Origin: Sepiola atlantica
Lineage: Eukaryota > Mollusca > Cephalopoda > Sepiida > Sepiolidae
Reading direction: 5' to 3'
DNA length: 64,000 nucleotides
NCBI GenBank assembly: GCA_963556195.1
Contig: OY744520.1
Span: 554,501 to 618,500, forward strand
Made by a program: the position numbers and the translations under genes. Positions 1 to 12,474 of this stretch are shown here, in pieces. The notes under the pieces are model-generated. The model was not told the origin of the DNA. It did no database searches and saw only the letters and a program-made list of their open reading frames with translations. The number at the start of each line of letters is the position of its first letter. Positions within the stretch are counted from its first letter, which is position 1.

Positions 1-66
1 ATAAAAAACATCCAGTTTTTGGTTTTCCTTTTTCATTTTACCATCACGTCGGATTACCTTCTCTTC

Positions 67-68
<2 letters not shown>

Positions 69-146
<78 letters not shown>
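69..146. repeat. (TA)n microsatellite
   Basis: Uninterrupted alternating TA of about 78 bp. Reading frames through it encode only Ile-Tyr repeats and are not genes. Confidence 0.97.
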
Positions 147-152
<6 letters not shown>

Positions 153-180
153 TTTATGAAGAAATATTAAATAAGTTGTA

Positions 181-226
181 CCTACAGACGCTAGCCTTTC
201 AAGCTTATTGCTCTCATCAGTGCAGG
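181..226 (-). ncRNA. hammerhead ribozyme-like motif, slightly degenerate
   Basis: On the minus strand the order is stem I arm CCTGCA, core CTGATGA, stem II GAGC-AATAA-GCTT, core GAAA, a short stem III region ending in the cleavage triplet GTC, then stem I arm TGTAGG. Stem I forms 6 pairs with one G-U, and stem II forms 4 pairs. Stem III carries one mismatch compared with the sister copy at 491-529 (ACG/CGT there). Type I hammerheads with very short stem III are known from Penelope-like elements and retrozymes. The copy may be inactive because of the stem III mismatch. Confidence 0.55.
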
Positions 227-490
227 AAATTAACAAGCGAACCCGATTTACAGAATCAGTCTAGACTCTTTAAGCAGTCGCCATATCTACTCGTCCACCG
301 GAAAGTTTCCCGTAATAAAGGGAAATTAAAATGTATACGTACCAATAGTCGAGAGTGTTCGTCAAACGTATTCGGAACTTCGCTTTAGAGCTGATGACAG
401 TCTGTTTTTAACATCACCGAGGTGCTCGACTTATTTTCTTAAAAAAGATTATTATTATATTTTTAATAATAAAAATTTAATTATTTATAC

Positions 491-529
491 CTACGGACGC
501 TAACGTTTCACGCTTATTGATCTCATCAT
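491..529 (-). ncRNA. degenerate hammerhead ribozyme copy
   Basis: This is a second copy of the 181-226 motif in the same orientation, about 310 bp away. Core GAAAC and stem III ACG-TTAG-CGT with cleavage triplet GTC are intact. Stem II (GATC/GCGT) is largely unpaired, and the first core base is replaced where a TA-rich run has intruded (ATGATGA instead of CTGATGA). It is probably inactive. Confidence 0.45.
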
Positions 530-572
530 ATATATCCGTCCACACACATAGCGTGCGTATCAACCCTGATAT

Positions 573-619
573 CCACATACACGTGTTTCGCTGTATAAAC
601 ATCTAGCTCATCAGCGTGG
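573..619 (-). ncRNA. hammerhead ribozyme, type I, complete
   Basis: On the minus strand: stem I arm CCACG (615-619), core CTGATGA (608-614), stem II GCT...AGC (605-607 with 590-592, 12-nt loop), core GAAA (586-589), minimal stem III AC-ACGT-GT, H17 = A at 578, and stem I arm TGTGG (573-577). Stem I pairs 5 of 5, one as G-U. All conserved core bases are present. Predicted cleavage lies between 578 and 577. The very short stem III is the form reported in Penelope-like elements and animal retrozymes. Confidence 0.7.
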
Positions 620-670
620 CTGGATAAAAAAAACTTAATATTAATGCGATTAATATCATCACATATTTAA

Positions 671-740
671 GGCAAGTCTTCGTATCTTAGCGGTAACATC
701 TCGGACTACAGAATATGTAGTTCGGGTTTCGAACTTTGCC
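671..740 (+). repeat. tRNA-derived SINE head
   Basis: The 70-nt segment has near-complementary ends (GGCAAGT and ACTTTGCC), an A-box-like TTAGCGGTAACATCTCGGA, an anticodon-type hairpin ACTAC/GTAGT, and a B-box/T-arm AGTTC-GGGTTTC-GAACT. It lacks a variable region, so it is read as a decayed tRNA-derived SINE rather than a tRNA gene. A decayed hammerhead follows 10 nt downstream. Confidence 0.5.
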
Positions 741-747
741 ATGGTAA

Positions 748-790
748 GACACTCTTATGAGCTCTAGTATAGCGAACACGTGTACGTAGA
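748..790 (+). ncRNA. decayed hammerhead ribozyme
   Basis: Same family as 573-619, read on the plus strand. The core is changed to CTTATGA, stem II GCT-CTAGTAT-AGC is kept, GAAAC has lost an A, and the stem III/cleavage segment ACGTGTA is kept. It is not expected to be active. It directly follows the tRNA-like segment at 671-740. Confidence 0.4.
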
Positions 791-1002
791 GCAAGTAATG
801 CATCTAAAGAAATTAATTATCTCTCTCAATTACTTAGGGAGTAAATCACCATAAGATAATTTTCATAAATACTCATCATCGCTGAAAAGAAAACAGCAAA
901 CGTAACTAAACATTTAAGCAATAAAAATCGTCATATATCAAATCCCCAATCTTTTTTTCAACTCGCTCAGTCTTTCTTTCTCTCTCCCCCCTTTCTCTCT
1001 CT

Positions 1003-1009
<7 letters not shown>

Positions 1010-1083
<74 letters not shown>
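1010..1083. repeat. (TA)n microsatellite
   Basis: About 74 bp of TA. It truncates the 5' half of a SINE-like copy whose B-box (GTTCGAATC near 1110) and hammerhead 3' half (GAAACACGTGTACGTGG at 1123-1139) lie just downstream. Confidence 0.95.
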
Positions 1084-1084
<1 letters not shown>

Positions 1085-1085
1085 T

Positions 1086-1145
1086 GTTTCATAGCAAATG
1101 TAGTTGTGCGTTCGAATCTTCCAGTAGTCAGCGAAACACGTGTAC
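1086..1145 (+). repeat. 3' half of tRNA-like/hammerhead composite
   Basis: B-box-like GTTCGAATC is followed within 20 nt by AGCGAAACACGTGTACGTGG, the 3' half of the hammerhead family seen complete at 573-619. The CTGATGA core and stem II 5' arm are missing. Confidence 0.4.
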
Positions 1146-1496
1146 GTGGATAACTATTCTCTTTCATATGAATAAATACATACGTACATAAATGGAGCGA
1201 CTTAATGCAGGTGATGCATGTAAGGGGGTTAGTACGTTTATCACTATAAGAGAGCTTGCATAAGCTGTTATCGCTAAAAACCACAAAAATATAACTATAT
1301 ATATATATATATATAGTAGTCAAAATATTCGTGTTTAAGCTCAATAGATATTAATATACAATTCCAGAGCATTGCTAAATAGATAAAAGTAAAAATATCT
1401 TTATTTTCCGGCAAAGGGATTAATTTTAACAGCTGTTTCATTAATTTCCCAGAAAATCAAATCCTGAATAAAGATATGGTCGTTAAAATCTGTGTT

Positions 1497-1596
1497 TCTA
1501 TTCTCTCTGTCTGTCTCTCTCAGTCTGTCTTTCTTTCCGGGTTTTCTGTCTGTCTGTCTCTGTCTCCGTTTCTGTCTGTCTGTCCCTCTGTCTCTG

Positions 1597-1668
<72 letters not shown>

Positions 1669-1690
1669 TGTGTGTGTGTGTGTGGGTGTT
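1497..1690. repeat. compound microsatellite (TCTG)n-(TC)n-(TA)n-(TG)n
   Basis: Simple-sequence runs change motif in order: TCTG/TCTC, then TC, then TA (about 1636-1662), then TG (about 1670-1684). The pyrimidine tract reads through in all frames, which explains the apparent overlapping reading frames on both strands. Confidence 0.95.
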
Positions 1691-1699
1691 TGTTGTACC

Positions 1700-2180
1700 A
1701 TAGCCAACAACACATGACTGAAACGTTATGTTATCATGTAATAATTAAAAGTTAAAGAACGTTTGACTATCGGAGTACTTCCATCAAAAATAGGCTTTTA
1801 ACAGTAAATATATATAGGAGTTACTAAAAGCAATTGACGAAGACGTTTGCTTAATCCTTGGTTTTGCTATGCCAGACGGGACACGTCTGCTTGTGATTCT
1901 TCATGGCATCGTCAATATTTGGTATGTTGTCGTTAATTACAATTACCTTACACAAATACATTTGTAGATCTTTATTATATCTTAGATACATGCTTCCTCC
2001 GGCAACACCTCTTTGCAACAAAAATGCAAAAACTAACGTCGTTACCTCTACTGACCGAAATATGCCTGTGACTAAAGGCAGCTTGTGAATTTAATAGACT
2101 TTTGGAGAAAGCCGGCACAACCCACTCGTGTGAATGCCGCATCAAGTACAGGTCGGCATCCTATGTATAGGGATCTCGCA
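1700..2180. other. AT-rich interval without recognisable features
   Basis: No coding, RNA or TIR signal was recognised here. The only reading frame of note (about 61 codons near 1903) has no family features. Confidence 0.5.
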
Positions 2181-2185
2181 AAGTC

Positions 2186-2232
2186 TAGCTATGCTGATGA
2201 GCCGTAAACGGTGACAAACGTGTCCGCGGATA
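2186..2232 (+). ncRNA. decayed hammerhead ribozyme
   Basis: CTGATGA is followed by a good stem II hairpin (GCCG-TAAA-CGGT), but the second core reads GACAAAC with an inserted C and the stem I arms no longer match. The downstream ACGTGTCCGCGG resembles the conserved stem III/cleavage segment of the 573-619 family. Confidence 0.4.
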
Positions 2233-2394
2233 AATATTGGGGGAAAGAAAAATCTCCCTTCATTAGCATTTAGATAAATGATTCCCCAAAAAAGATATTT
2301 GAATATGTTAAATTATTATAATCGTTAAAACAATAATATAGAAAATAAATCACAACATTTATAGGCAGTATACCTCTTTCACTTCTAGCGAGTT

Positions 2395-2510
2395 TTCCTG
2401 AGCCAGTGGTAAAGATGGCAGGCTTCAGACAACGCGGCCCTGGTTTCGAATATCGCTAGGTTCAGTCCCACTGATGAAGCGTAGACAATGTAACACGTAT
2501 CCATTGATTA
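2395..2510 (+). repeat. tRNA-derived SINE head with decayed hammerhead
   Basis: An A-box-like stretch (GAGCCAGTGGTAAAG) and a B-box-like stretch (GGTTTCGAATATC) stand in tRNA spacing. CACTGATGAAG and AACACGTATCC follow at about 2468-2500, matching the 5' and 3' parts of the local hammerhead family with core losses. This repeats the tRNA-like plus hammerhead order seen at 671-790. Confidence 0.4.
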
Positions 2511-2560
2511 TATATATATATTTTTTTCTGAATATTTTATATTTGGACCCACCGACGAAG

Positions 2561-4039
<1,479 letters not shown>

Positions 4040-4117
<78 letters not shown>
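4040..4117. repeat. (TA)n microsatellite
   Basis: About 78 bp of TA. Confidence 0.97.
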
Positions 4118-4120
<3 letters not shown>

Positions 4121-6641
4121 CCGTTATGTCACCCGTTCAGCCCAGGTAAACATTGTTGGAATCAGGTGATAGTGACTCTTTAAAGCCAGTACAATAATAA
4201 GCTAACATCCAAAGTTAGTCTCTTTCTCTTTCTCTCTATCTCTCGCTCTTTCTTTCCCTCTCACAGTACGGTTTAAATTGTATTACTATTTGTTTGGAAT
4301 CCAATATTGATTTTTAAAGTTAGTTTTATTATTTTTACAGTCAGTAAACACAGCTGCATTTTACACGAATATTTTCATTCGCCGTCCAACGAACTCGCTC
4401 TGACTTCCAGCATGCTACAAGCTCCAGTTGTCCTTCACATCCGTTTTAAAGTATTTGAATACGTTTCCCCATGCATGCAACTTTTGACGTATTGATCTCT
4501 TATCATTTTACTTTCGATTTTCGTCGTCCGCAGGGGGTAGCTCGTTTAAAACAAGGACAACGCCATCAAAAAAATGTATTATTTTAAAATGGACCAACTT
4601 TCGTGTGGACACTCCAATTGTCAGAATCTCGGTGCGATATGATTGCTGACAAGCATCAAGTCTTGCATATGATAGCAAAACAATATATTCTAATAAAATG
4701 GTAATTATTGTGAGCTCGACGACATTTTTTTCAGACAAACGGATGGAGTAGAGAAGTCATGGAGTGAAATCTGGTCGACGCATTGATTAAGGCGTTGTCA
4801 TATTCGCTGATGTCCTTTCGTCGTTCGCTACGTAATGACCTGCTACCACTTCCGTTGTGCACTTACACGACATGCTTTACGACTTGTTGAACTTCACTGC
4901 CAAAACGAATAAATAATTCACTTTTGTTTCCTTCTTTCTTTTTAACATCGACACTCAAATCAGAAAGACAACGCCTTTTATAAATTAAAGGCGTCTTGAA
5001 ACCATTTCGGAAACAAGTACTCCCTTTGTAATTAGCATAGTTTACGTCGATGTTGCCTGTAACCATTTGCAAAATAACATGCGTTAATGTCGATTGGTGT
5101 AGAATATTGTATTATAGATAGCGTTGTAAATTTCTATTTATATAAAGTTAAGTATGTGTATATGTTTATATATTCTTTTGTATAAAATTTACTCTAACTA
5201 ACCGATCATTAGTAATTTTGGAACACATTTGCTAGGCGTAAGGTTTGGAATTTGGGTATATGTTTTAGTATAGTTTAGTTTTAGACTAAGGAGGCAACGA
5301 GAGGTTGGAAGTATATCGTGAAAATTCAGATATCTCCGATTTTTATGAAATTTTAATAATCGGTATTATCATCAATCTATAAATTTTTCCTAAATTTCAG
5401 TTTCTTTGAAGTATTTTAGAGTTCTAGGGGGCATAATAATGGAATTTAATTTGATCCGTTGTCATTTGACAACAATTAAGCAAGAATCATTGTGTTTTAA
5501 TTTAATCTAAAGACCTCTTCAGCTTATGTCTTTAATTTTAGACATTTTCTAAAATAAAAATGATGCAATTAAATTTGATCAAAATTTCAATAATGATTTT
5601 AGACATAAGGTTTAGTAGATACATCTATTGATTTTCATCTTCGTAAGAGCACATGAAAGTGGTGCAAAATTGTTTTGGTCAGAGGATTAATTTCATCCAC
5701 TTGTTTGGGCGGGTATTCATATTGTTATATTATGAATTATGATATGGATTATATTATAAATTAATTCATGTCTATTAATCTTCTAAATTATTTCATAAAT
5801 TATCTATTAGCTAAGATATGTCAAAGCTGGAAAATACTGACGACTGTATTCTCTGTATCTCCCTTTCTTTTCATGCATTTGTGTCTCTTTCTCGCTCTTT
5901 CGCTCTCTTTTTTCTCTACCCGTCCCTCTCGCATAGTCTGCAGCCAAGGGGTTTGAAGACAGTTTGGCTTTTTAATCTGCATGCGACAGACGTGTGTCGC
6001 ACGTTAATCTCAGCAGTTTCGAGTTTTTTCGAGTTTTCCGGAATGCATAAATAAATTATATTTTTATATATAAATTAATACGTTTGTTCCATTATTACAA
6101 ACGTTCAATTTCCAGAGGCCGATAGTCCCGGCCAGATAATTAATTCTCACGAGAAAATTAATGAAGCCTGATGACGTCGTCGTGCAACCGCTGAAATACT
6201 CAACCGAGTATAATACACTCTGCTATTAAAAGGGAATGTGCCTATTGTTACGACCCGAGGAGCTGGGTACCGTTCCAGGACGTTTACAGCCCTTCCTAAG
6301 ACGTCCCCGAAACGCGGATTACCGAGTTCACACTCCCCCGGCAAGCGATAGTACTACATGAAAACCCCAGGATCAGAAATTAATAGTGACGAAATAGTTG
6401 CACAATTTATAACTGCACATCTCTTGACTCTTGACTATTGTAATTTTGGAGGTTTTCGCAGACTAGTTGACTTGCCAAGACAGGATAAGTCTAGCTATCC
6501 TTTTATTTGATGCATGGTTAGGTGTGTATTAATACGTTTCACGTGGGAATTAGAGAAAGTGATCTTTTACAAGCAATTCCTTTATCGAACTTACAATGCC
6601 GGTATTCCAAAATGCACACGTTTCAACGTTATATAACCGTA

Positions 6642-6643
<2 letters not shown>
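4118..6643. other. AT-rich interval without recognised genes
   Basis: I see no motif-bearing reading frame here. About 6243-6260 reads TGTTACGACCCGAGG, which shares its first ten bases with 20764 and looks like an LTR start. Nothing else supports an LTR element here. Confidence 0.5.

Positions 6644-6711
<68 letters not shown>
6644..6711. repeat. (TA)n microsatellite
   Basis: About 68 bp of TA. Confidence 0.97.
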
Positions 6712-6713
<2 letters not shown>

Positions 6714-7429
6714 GCAGCAGACTGCATATAAAGATTCGCACGTATACGTGTATAGTCTCAAATTCGATTCGGTAATTAAAGCCATAGTGTCTGGACGACT
6801 TTCTATTAAAATTGAAAAATAATGAAATAAATATATACGAAATTAAAAAATATAAAATCAAAATTTAACCAATATAATATCTTACGCAGTTTGAGTTGTT
6901 TTTATGAGCTGATCACGTGTTCAGTTTCAGAAAGTAATTTGGCTCATATGATCCAATGCAGCCTTAAAGAGAAGTAGTTTGCCCAGAAAGTCTGACTACA
7001 CATGGCTATACGTAGCGCTGATCGAAATATGTCTGAAAATTCACAGCTCTCTTTTTTATTGAACACTTTTATATAAACAAAGTAAGACTTCTCTAGAGTT
7101 TGACCCTGTGAATCTAAACTTACCTGGATATCTCTCTCTGTATGTTAAGTTAGGCATATATATATAGGGATACAACAGATAGGAACACTAATTTTGAAGT
7201 TTATTTTACTTACCAAAAATTAACTGGATTTGCAAACTCAGTGTTTCGTAAGTTAAACAATATGTCTCGAGCTAAATGGAAGACTCAACCGTTTTTTTAA
7301 AAATATGCTGTGGTTGCATGAATCAGCGTTTGTTTGCTTTTTATGATACATATGTTACTCACATAAAAAAATGTTATAATCATAATATTAATGATTTTAA
7401 CATGTTATTACTACTTTAATACATAACGT
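6712..7429. other. AT-rich interval, nothing recognised
   Basis: Read on both strands. No coding motif, RNA fold or terminal repeat was recognised. Confidence 0.5.
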
Positions 7430-7585
7430 TTTTTTAAATTATAGATTGCTTCGAGTATTTTTAGTTTTTTAAAAAATTAGTTTCAGAATACATTTTTAAT
7501 CATCGAAGTGAACAAAATTAAAAATTAAAAAAAATAATTAAAGAAAATTCAAAATGCTCGAAGCAACTTAAAATACATAATTTTA
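7430..7585. repeat. long imperfect inverted repeat
   Basis: The arms centre on TTGCTTCGAG (about 7447-7456) and its complement CTCGAAGCAA (about 7558-7567). AT-rich flanks also roughly mirror each other, leaving a short unpaired centre near 7500. It could be a small hairpin MITE, but no target duplication is clear. Confidence 0.5.
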
Positions 7586-8078
7586 ATTATAAAAACTGAA
7601 CGGAAATTCAATGTATCATGCGATGCTAATTATAGCGTCCCGGATTTTAAAATGTAAACGTTCTACTGGAATTCAACAATTTTTATTATTTTGACGTCTA
7701 GCGAACTATCATATGACGTTCTCGGCTGCTCTTTTAAATCCTCTGTTTTTTCTCTAGCTTTTTGTTTTTGTCACCTGAAGAGGATAGGACGAGGAACCGA
7801 AAGTGCTAATGATACTTAATCTTTTATTGATTCTGAAACAAAAAAGATTATGAGAAAAGTTGATAAAATAGAAAGGAGTATAATCAAACAGAAGAATTCT
7901 TTTATGTTTAACGATGTTTGCTTAAATGAGAGAATGCATCCTAAATACACACACAATATATATTGTGGCCTACTTGTAACTACTGAGTTATAACAATTCC
8001 TGTATACTATAAAATTCATATTAGAACATACAAAAATTCAAATTTAAATAGAAACACACACATACACACATATATATA
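7586..8078. other. AT-rich interval, nothing recognised
   Basis: No gene or repeat boundary was recognised. It ends in CA/TA simple sequence that abuts the MITE at 8079. Confidence 0.5.
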
Positions 8079-8454
8079 GGGTGGGCAAAAATAAGGGTCC
8101 TATTTTTAAAAATTCATAACTTTTTTATTTATTGATTTTTTTTTTTTTTTTAGAATAAGTAAAGGACCCCTTCCGAAGCAAGCATGAGCCGTATTAGCCC
8201 TAAGGAACGTACCCTCATTTAGAAAACATTATTTTTACTTAAAAAACTCAAAACCGTGTAAAAAACAATACTTTAGTTTTTGTAAGTTTTAAGAAGTGTT
8301 TTTCGGCTAAAATTTGTTTTGTTTATTTCAAAAAATCTCGGAAGGGTCAGTCTACACACACATAAAGTTTGGTGAGTTTAACTTTTATTTTGTGGAAGTT
8401 ATTCAAATTCAAGTTATTCAAATTTAAAGATAGGACACTTATTTTGGCCCACCC

Positions 8455-8456
<2 letters not shown>
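8079..8456. mobile_element. mariner/Tc-type MITE
   Basis: About 378 bp with terminal inverted repeats. The left end is GGGTGGGCAAAAATAAGG, and the right end read inward on the minus strand is CAGGGTGGGCCAAAATAAGT; both continue into a shared GTCCTA. TA dinucleotides flank both ends, as expected for Tc1/mariner target duplication. The interior has no transposase, so it is non-autonomous. The flanking TA microsatellites make the exact target duplication uncertain. Confidence 0.75.
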
Positions 8457-8503
<47 letters not shown>

Positions 8504-8505
8504 AT
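8457..8505. repeat. TA-rich microsatellite
   Basis: Interrupted TA run directly next to the right end of the MITE. Confidence 0.85.
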
Positions 8506-9314
8506 AGCGTGTCAAGCTGAAGTACGAAACCCGACGATCACAGTCAAGTGTTTATGCGGCTAGGCTTTCTTCGCACTCCATAAAAGCAGAAGAAATTATA
8601 ATAGTTTTGTTTTTATTCCGAAGAATTCTATTCAGGTTAAGAAGAATAATGCGATGCACATTATTTCCTCCTACTGGATAGCCCATCGCTCGAGTGCGTA
8701 ACAATTATACATATACTGTCATACACAAACATTTGTCTCCCCTATCATGACTCCTCAGTGGCTGGGGTTTCAAAATCAAGGTTTGAAACACTGTCGCCAG
8801 TGTGATAGTTAAGCATTCTTAAATTTAAGCCATTTCTACATCTTCCGAAAGCAGAAGAAATTACAATGCTTTATGAGAGGGATATAATGTCTAGTTCAAG
8901 AAAACGTTTTATATATACATCTTACACTTGTCAAAAGAGATTTCAGCCAATCAAACATTTTTCCCCGGTAATTATCATTGGAGTGAAAATGATCTTCGCA
9001 CATGTTGACAATAAGTTGAATAAAAACAACAACTAGACGGTGGTTGATTAAGTTGAACTTGAGTCAACAAAAATGACACATTTTAAAAGGCACTAATTTG
9101 GGCGGGTCTTTTTAATTAATCACTCTTTAAATAATCGCTCTTTAAAAAGATCAAAATTGGCTTTGATGTCAAAATTGACGTTATTTAAGGCAAATTCCTT
9201 TAGCATACATAAACGAACACTAACTGCACTGTCTCCTATGTGAAACTACACGCATTCCTTGACGAAGCATTAACACATGCAAGCAACAATTATAACACAC
9301 ATACATACACACAC
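8506..9314. other. AT-rich interval, nothing recognised
   Basis: No coding or structural signal recognised. Confidence 0.5.
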
Positions 9315-9315
9315 A

Positions 9316-9390
<75 letters not shown>
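9315..9390. repeat. (TA)n microsatellite
   Basis: TA run with one TG interruption, preceded by CA/TA simple sequence. Confidence 0.95.
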
Positions 9391-9395
<5 letters not shown>

Positions 9396-10670
9396 CTATA
9401 TTATTACCTTAAGATCACACAGAAAGTGGGTTGAAAGCTGAATAATACTTAGAATGCTAGAGCTCAAAATATTGTAATAAATGAACGGAGTTCAAGTTTT
9501 TTGTTTAAGATACTTTTGTATGCTTTCCTACAAGTTCGTTTGAACCTTATTAAATCATATAGTTTTCTTGTTTACTTTAAAACCAAGGTATGTTCAACTG
9601 GTCTCATCAGTGAGGTTCAGAAAATTCAAAACCGCAATCCTAATGAAGAAACTGAATATTTACAAAAAATATGTTTCTTTCTCAAAACAAACGGTTTGAT
9701 TTCAGATTAACCCATCCAGTCAACTTTCATCACAAAAACATTTTGTTATTATGTCACCGTATTCTATCATAATAATCCAGTCATGTAGAACACAGTTATT
9801 TAATTAGCAAGAAGAAACAAGAAGAAAAAAACTACCTACGTCATCGTATTTATTTTCATCTATTTTTCCTCTACTAGCATATTTCATTCATGGCGCCATA
9901 TTTCGCTGGGGATTGGCCATCTCACCGGATGCCAAATATTCATTTCTATTTCAAAAACTGAGAGATTTTTTTAGGATTCTAACAGTCCCTTTAAGCGCAT
10001 TTGTTTGTCTATCTCTTGCACTTGGCTCACCGGGTATATTCGGCACGTAGTTTTTAAAATTCTTTTTCATGAACCCGATAGCTCCAATGATTACTGGAAT
10101 AATGGAGATCTTCTTAAGATTCCAGTTTTTTCTTTAATCGTACATACCTTGGCATTTAATTATCTTTCCCCTCTGAGCGCTGTTAAAGCAATCATTAATT
10201 ATCAGGAACACTGATTTCAACTAGGGTTGCTACCCTCTCCCTTTTGTCTCATATCACTATGTCAGGTTTACGGGTGCATGTCAGCATTTGTTAACAAAAA
10301 TAATAGATAAATTTTAATTCAATACAAATAATCGTCACATCAAATCTTGGCTCATCATCTGTCGAAATTTGAGGAGACAGGCGGAGCGACATTTCGATTT
10401 CTTGAGTTGTTGTTTCAAGTAGCTACGAGAAATTATGAATGGAAAAATTATTTTTTAAGAAAGTAATTTTTAAAGAGTGAAACTATAGAAACGAGGTTGA
10501 AGAATTTAAAAATTTGTCTCGCTCCCAAGCGTCTATTGAAATCTAGCCACAAGAGAAGCGGACAATATCTTGAACACTCATGGGTCTAATCGTGGAAGAG
10601 CGTGTTTGTTTTTACCTTCTTGTATTATGATCCCTTCCTTTCTCGGAGAAGATACTCTATCGTTATTCCA
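9391..10670. other. AT-rich interval, nothing recognised
   Basis: Two reading frames of about 69 codons (near 9501 and 10005) have no recognisable family features and are not called as genes. Confidence 0.45.
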
Positions 10671-10752
10671 ATGGAAGCTGCTCGACTGAGCCAAAATCTC
10701 TGATTCATTCATGTAAAACATCCACAGCAAGAACTCGTTTCGCAACAACCAC
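10671..10752 (+). repeat. dispersed repeat, copy 1
   Basis: The segment with GCTCGACTGAGC, AAATCTC and CACAGCAAGAA recurs diverged at 11172-11252, about 500 bp downstream in the same orientation. The origin is unknown. Confidence 0.5.
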
Positions 10753-10912
10753 TTCAAGGAACGTGTTTACGAATTATAACTTCGCAATCTAGTAGGGGTG
10801 ATCTCATTTCTTCACTACAACCCTTTATCACAGAAGAAATGTGATATATCTTGTTGAAGATATAATAATAAATAACCCGAGTGGCAGGTATTTAAAATAT
10901 TAGGTTTATTTC

Positions 10913-10914
<2 letters not shown>

Positions 10915-10946
<32 letters not shown>
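10915..10946. repeat. (TA)n microsatellite
   Basis: About 30 bp of TA between the two copies of the dispersed repeat. Confidence 0.95.
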
Positions 10947-10950
<4 letters not shown>

Positions 10951-11171
10951 TTGTACATACAAGATATGTTAACAGAATACAGAATATGTAATAGGGAAGA
11001 CCGACTAGATTATACGTAAGACAGAATGTTAAGACTGCATGTGTCTTAACTCGAATATCTCTACTGCTAGCTGTAGTCGTACTCAAAGTCCAACGAATCC
11101 ATCGATGTCGTGAATGGGGAAGTCAGGTTATCCCATCACAACAAGATGTTTCTTCACTTTATTGTTATTTT

Positions 11172-11252
11172 CATGGTAGATGCTCGACTGAGCTCAAATC
11201 TCCGGTTCTCAACTTTAAAACATTCACAGCAAGAAATCGTCTTATTACCACC
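11172..11252 (+). repeat. dispersed repeat, copy 2
   Basis: Direct diverged copy of 10671-10752. It shares ATGCTCGACTGAGC, AAATCTC and CACAGCAAGAAATCG. Confidence 0.5.
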
Positions 11253-11259
11253 AATGCAA

Positions 11260-12443
11260 ATAAAAACCAAACGAAACAGTTTCTTTCCGAGAACTTCCCA
11301 TCCGTAGAATACATTACCATAGAAATGTTTCCCTGTAGACATGGTCATATTCAAGTTCAATGTCATGGTAAGCCTCTTAGACAGGCAGAAAGTTAAAACA
11401 GTTGATAAAGTTATATTCAATTGATTTATTTTTTTTATTGCCCGTTTCTCTCTTTATTTTATTCTTTTTCTCTCTTTGTGTCAAGGATTGTTGACGGCGC
11501 AACATTTGGGAGAGTCTATTGATGTTGTCCTTGATTTAATTTCATGATTCAGGTGAGTTAATTTTCCTAAAAAAATCAGTCTTATTGTGAGTATCAAACA
11601 AGTCTTTATTAGATACAAATCTTATATTTGGTGGTAAAGAAACATTCTTTACTTTTGAGGGGACGTAAAAGAGCTGTAATTGCAAAGTTAAACTGATCGG
11701 TAAATTAATAACAAGTTGTTCGCTCTTACCAAGCGTATTTGGCCAAATGATATAAATGGATACGTGATTAGTATAATTGATACAAACGCGGACTATGCCA
11801 TTTAGTCTGACAAGTTAAAATCCTATCGAAACGATTCTGCTTAGTTATGTAGTAATACTCTTGCGAAAAGCAGGAACCTACAATCGATCAACTGATGAGT
11901 TAAATTGTTTAAGTGTTTAATTCATTACTTCATCATTCTAGAAACATACGTTTTACAATTGCATGGCCGAAAAGAGTTGATATGCTGTAAACAGACAACC
12001 CAAACTGATCAATGTATTGTTTGCAATTGGTTATCATGTTTTGGTATTAAATCACCAAAAAGGGATGATTATGCTGTAAAATACAAGCACAACAAATACA
12101 AACGCTATAAATACGAAGGTCGTACAACGTTGTTGAACTAAAAGTAATTGATTTTTTTAAATGTTGTATGCACCATTTTATTATCATCGGTCTTTTGATT
12201 AGGCACAATGCGCAGTATCTGATCTGATACTACACTTTATATTTTGTTGTTCACAATCAGTTATAAAGAACACATTCTAGACTGAGACCATTTTTAATGT
12301 TGTCTTGATCCACAGTGCCCTTTAAATGAACTGTAACAAGTAAAAAGGTGCGCTTTGAGATAGATAGACTGATTGAGAGGCAAATAGAAGTAGAAAGCGT
12401 GTGAGAGACAGATAGATTGAGAGGGCGAGAGAGATAGAGAAAA

Positions 12444-12474
<31 letters not shown>

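Noticed and set aside
6168..6225. Hammerhead ribozyme (CTGATGA ... GAAA with a good stem III hairpin ATACTC/GAGTAT)
   Set aside because: Stem II next to the core and stem I do not pair.
8518..8555. CTGAAGTACGAAAC as a minimal hammerhead
   Set aside because: There is no room for stem II and no stem I pairing.
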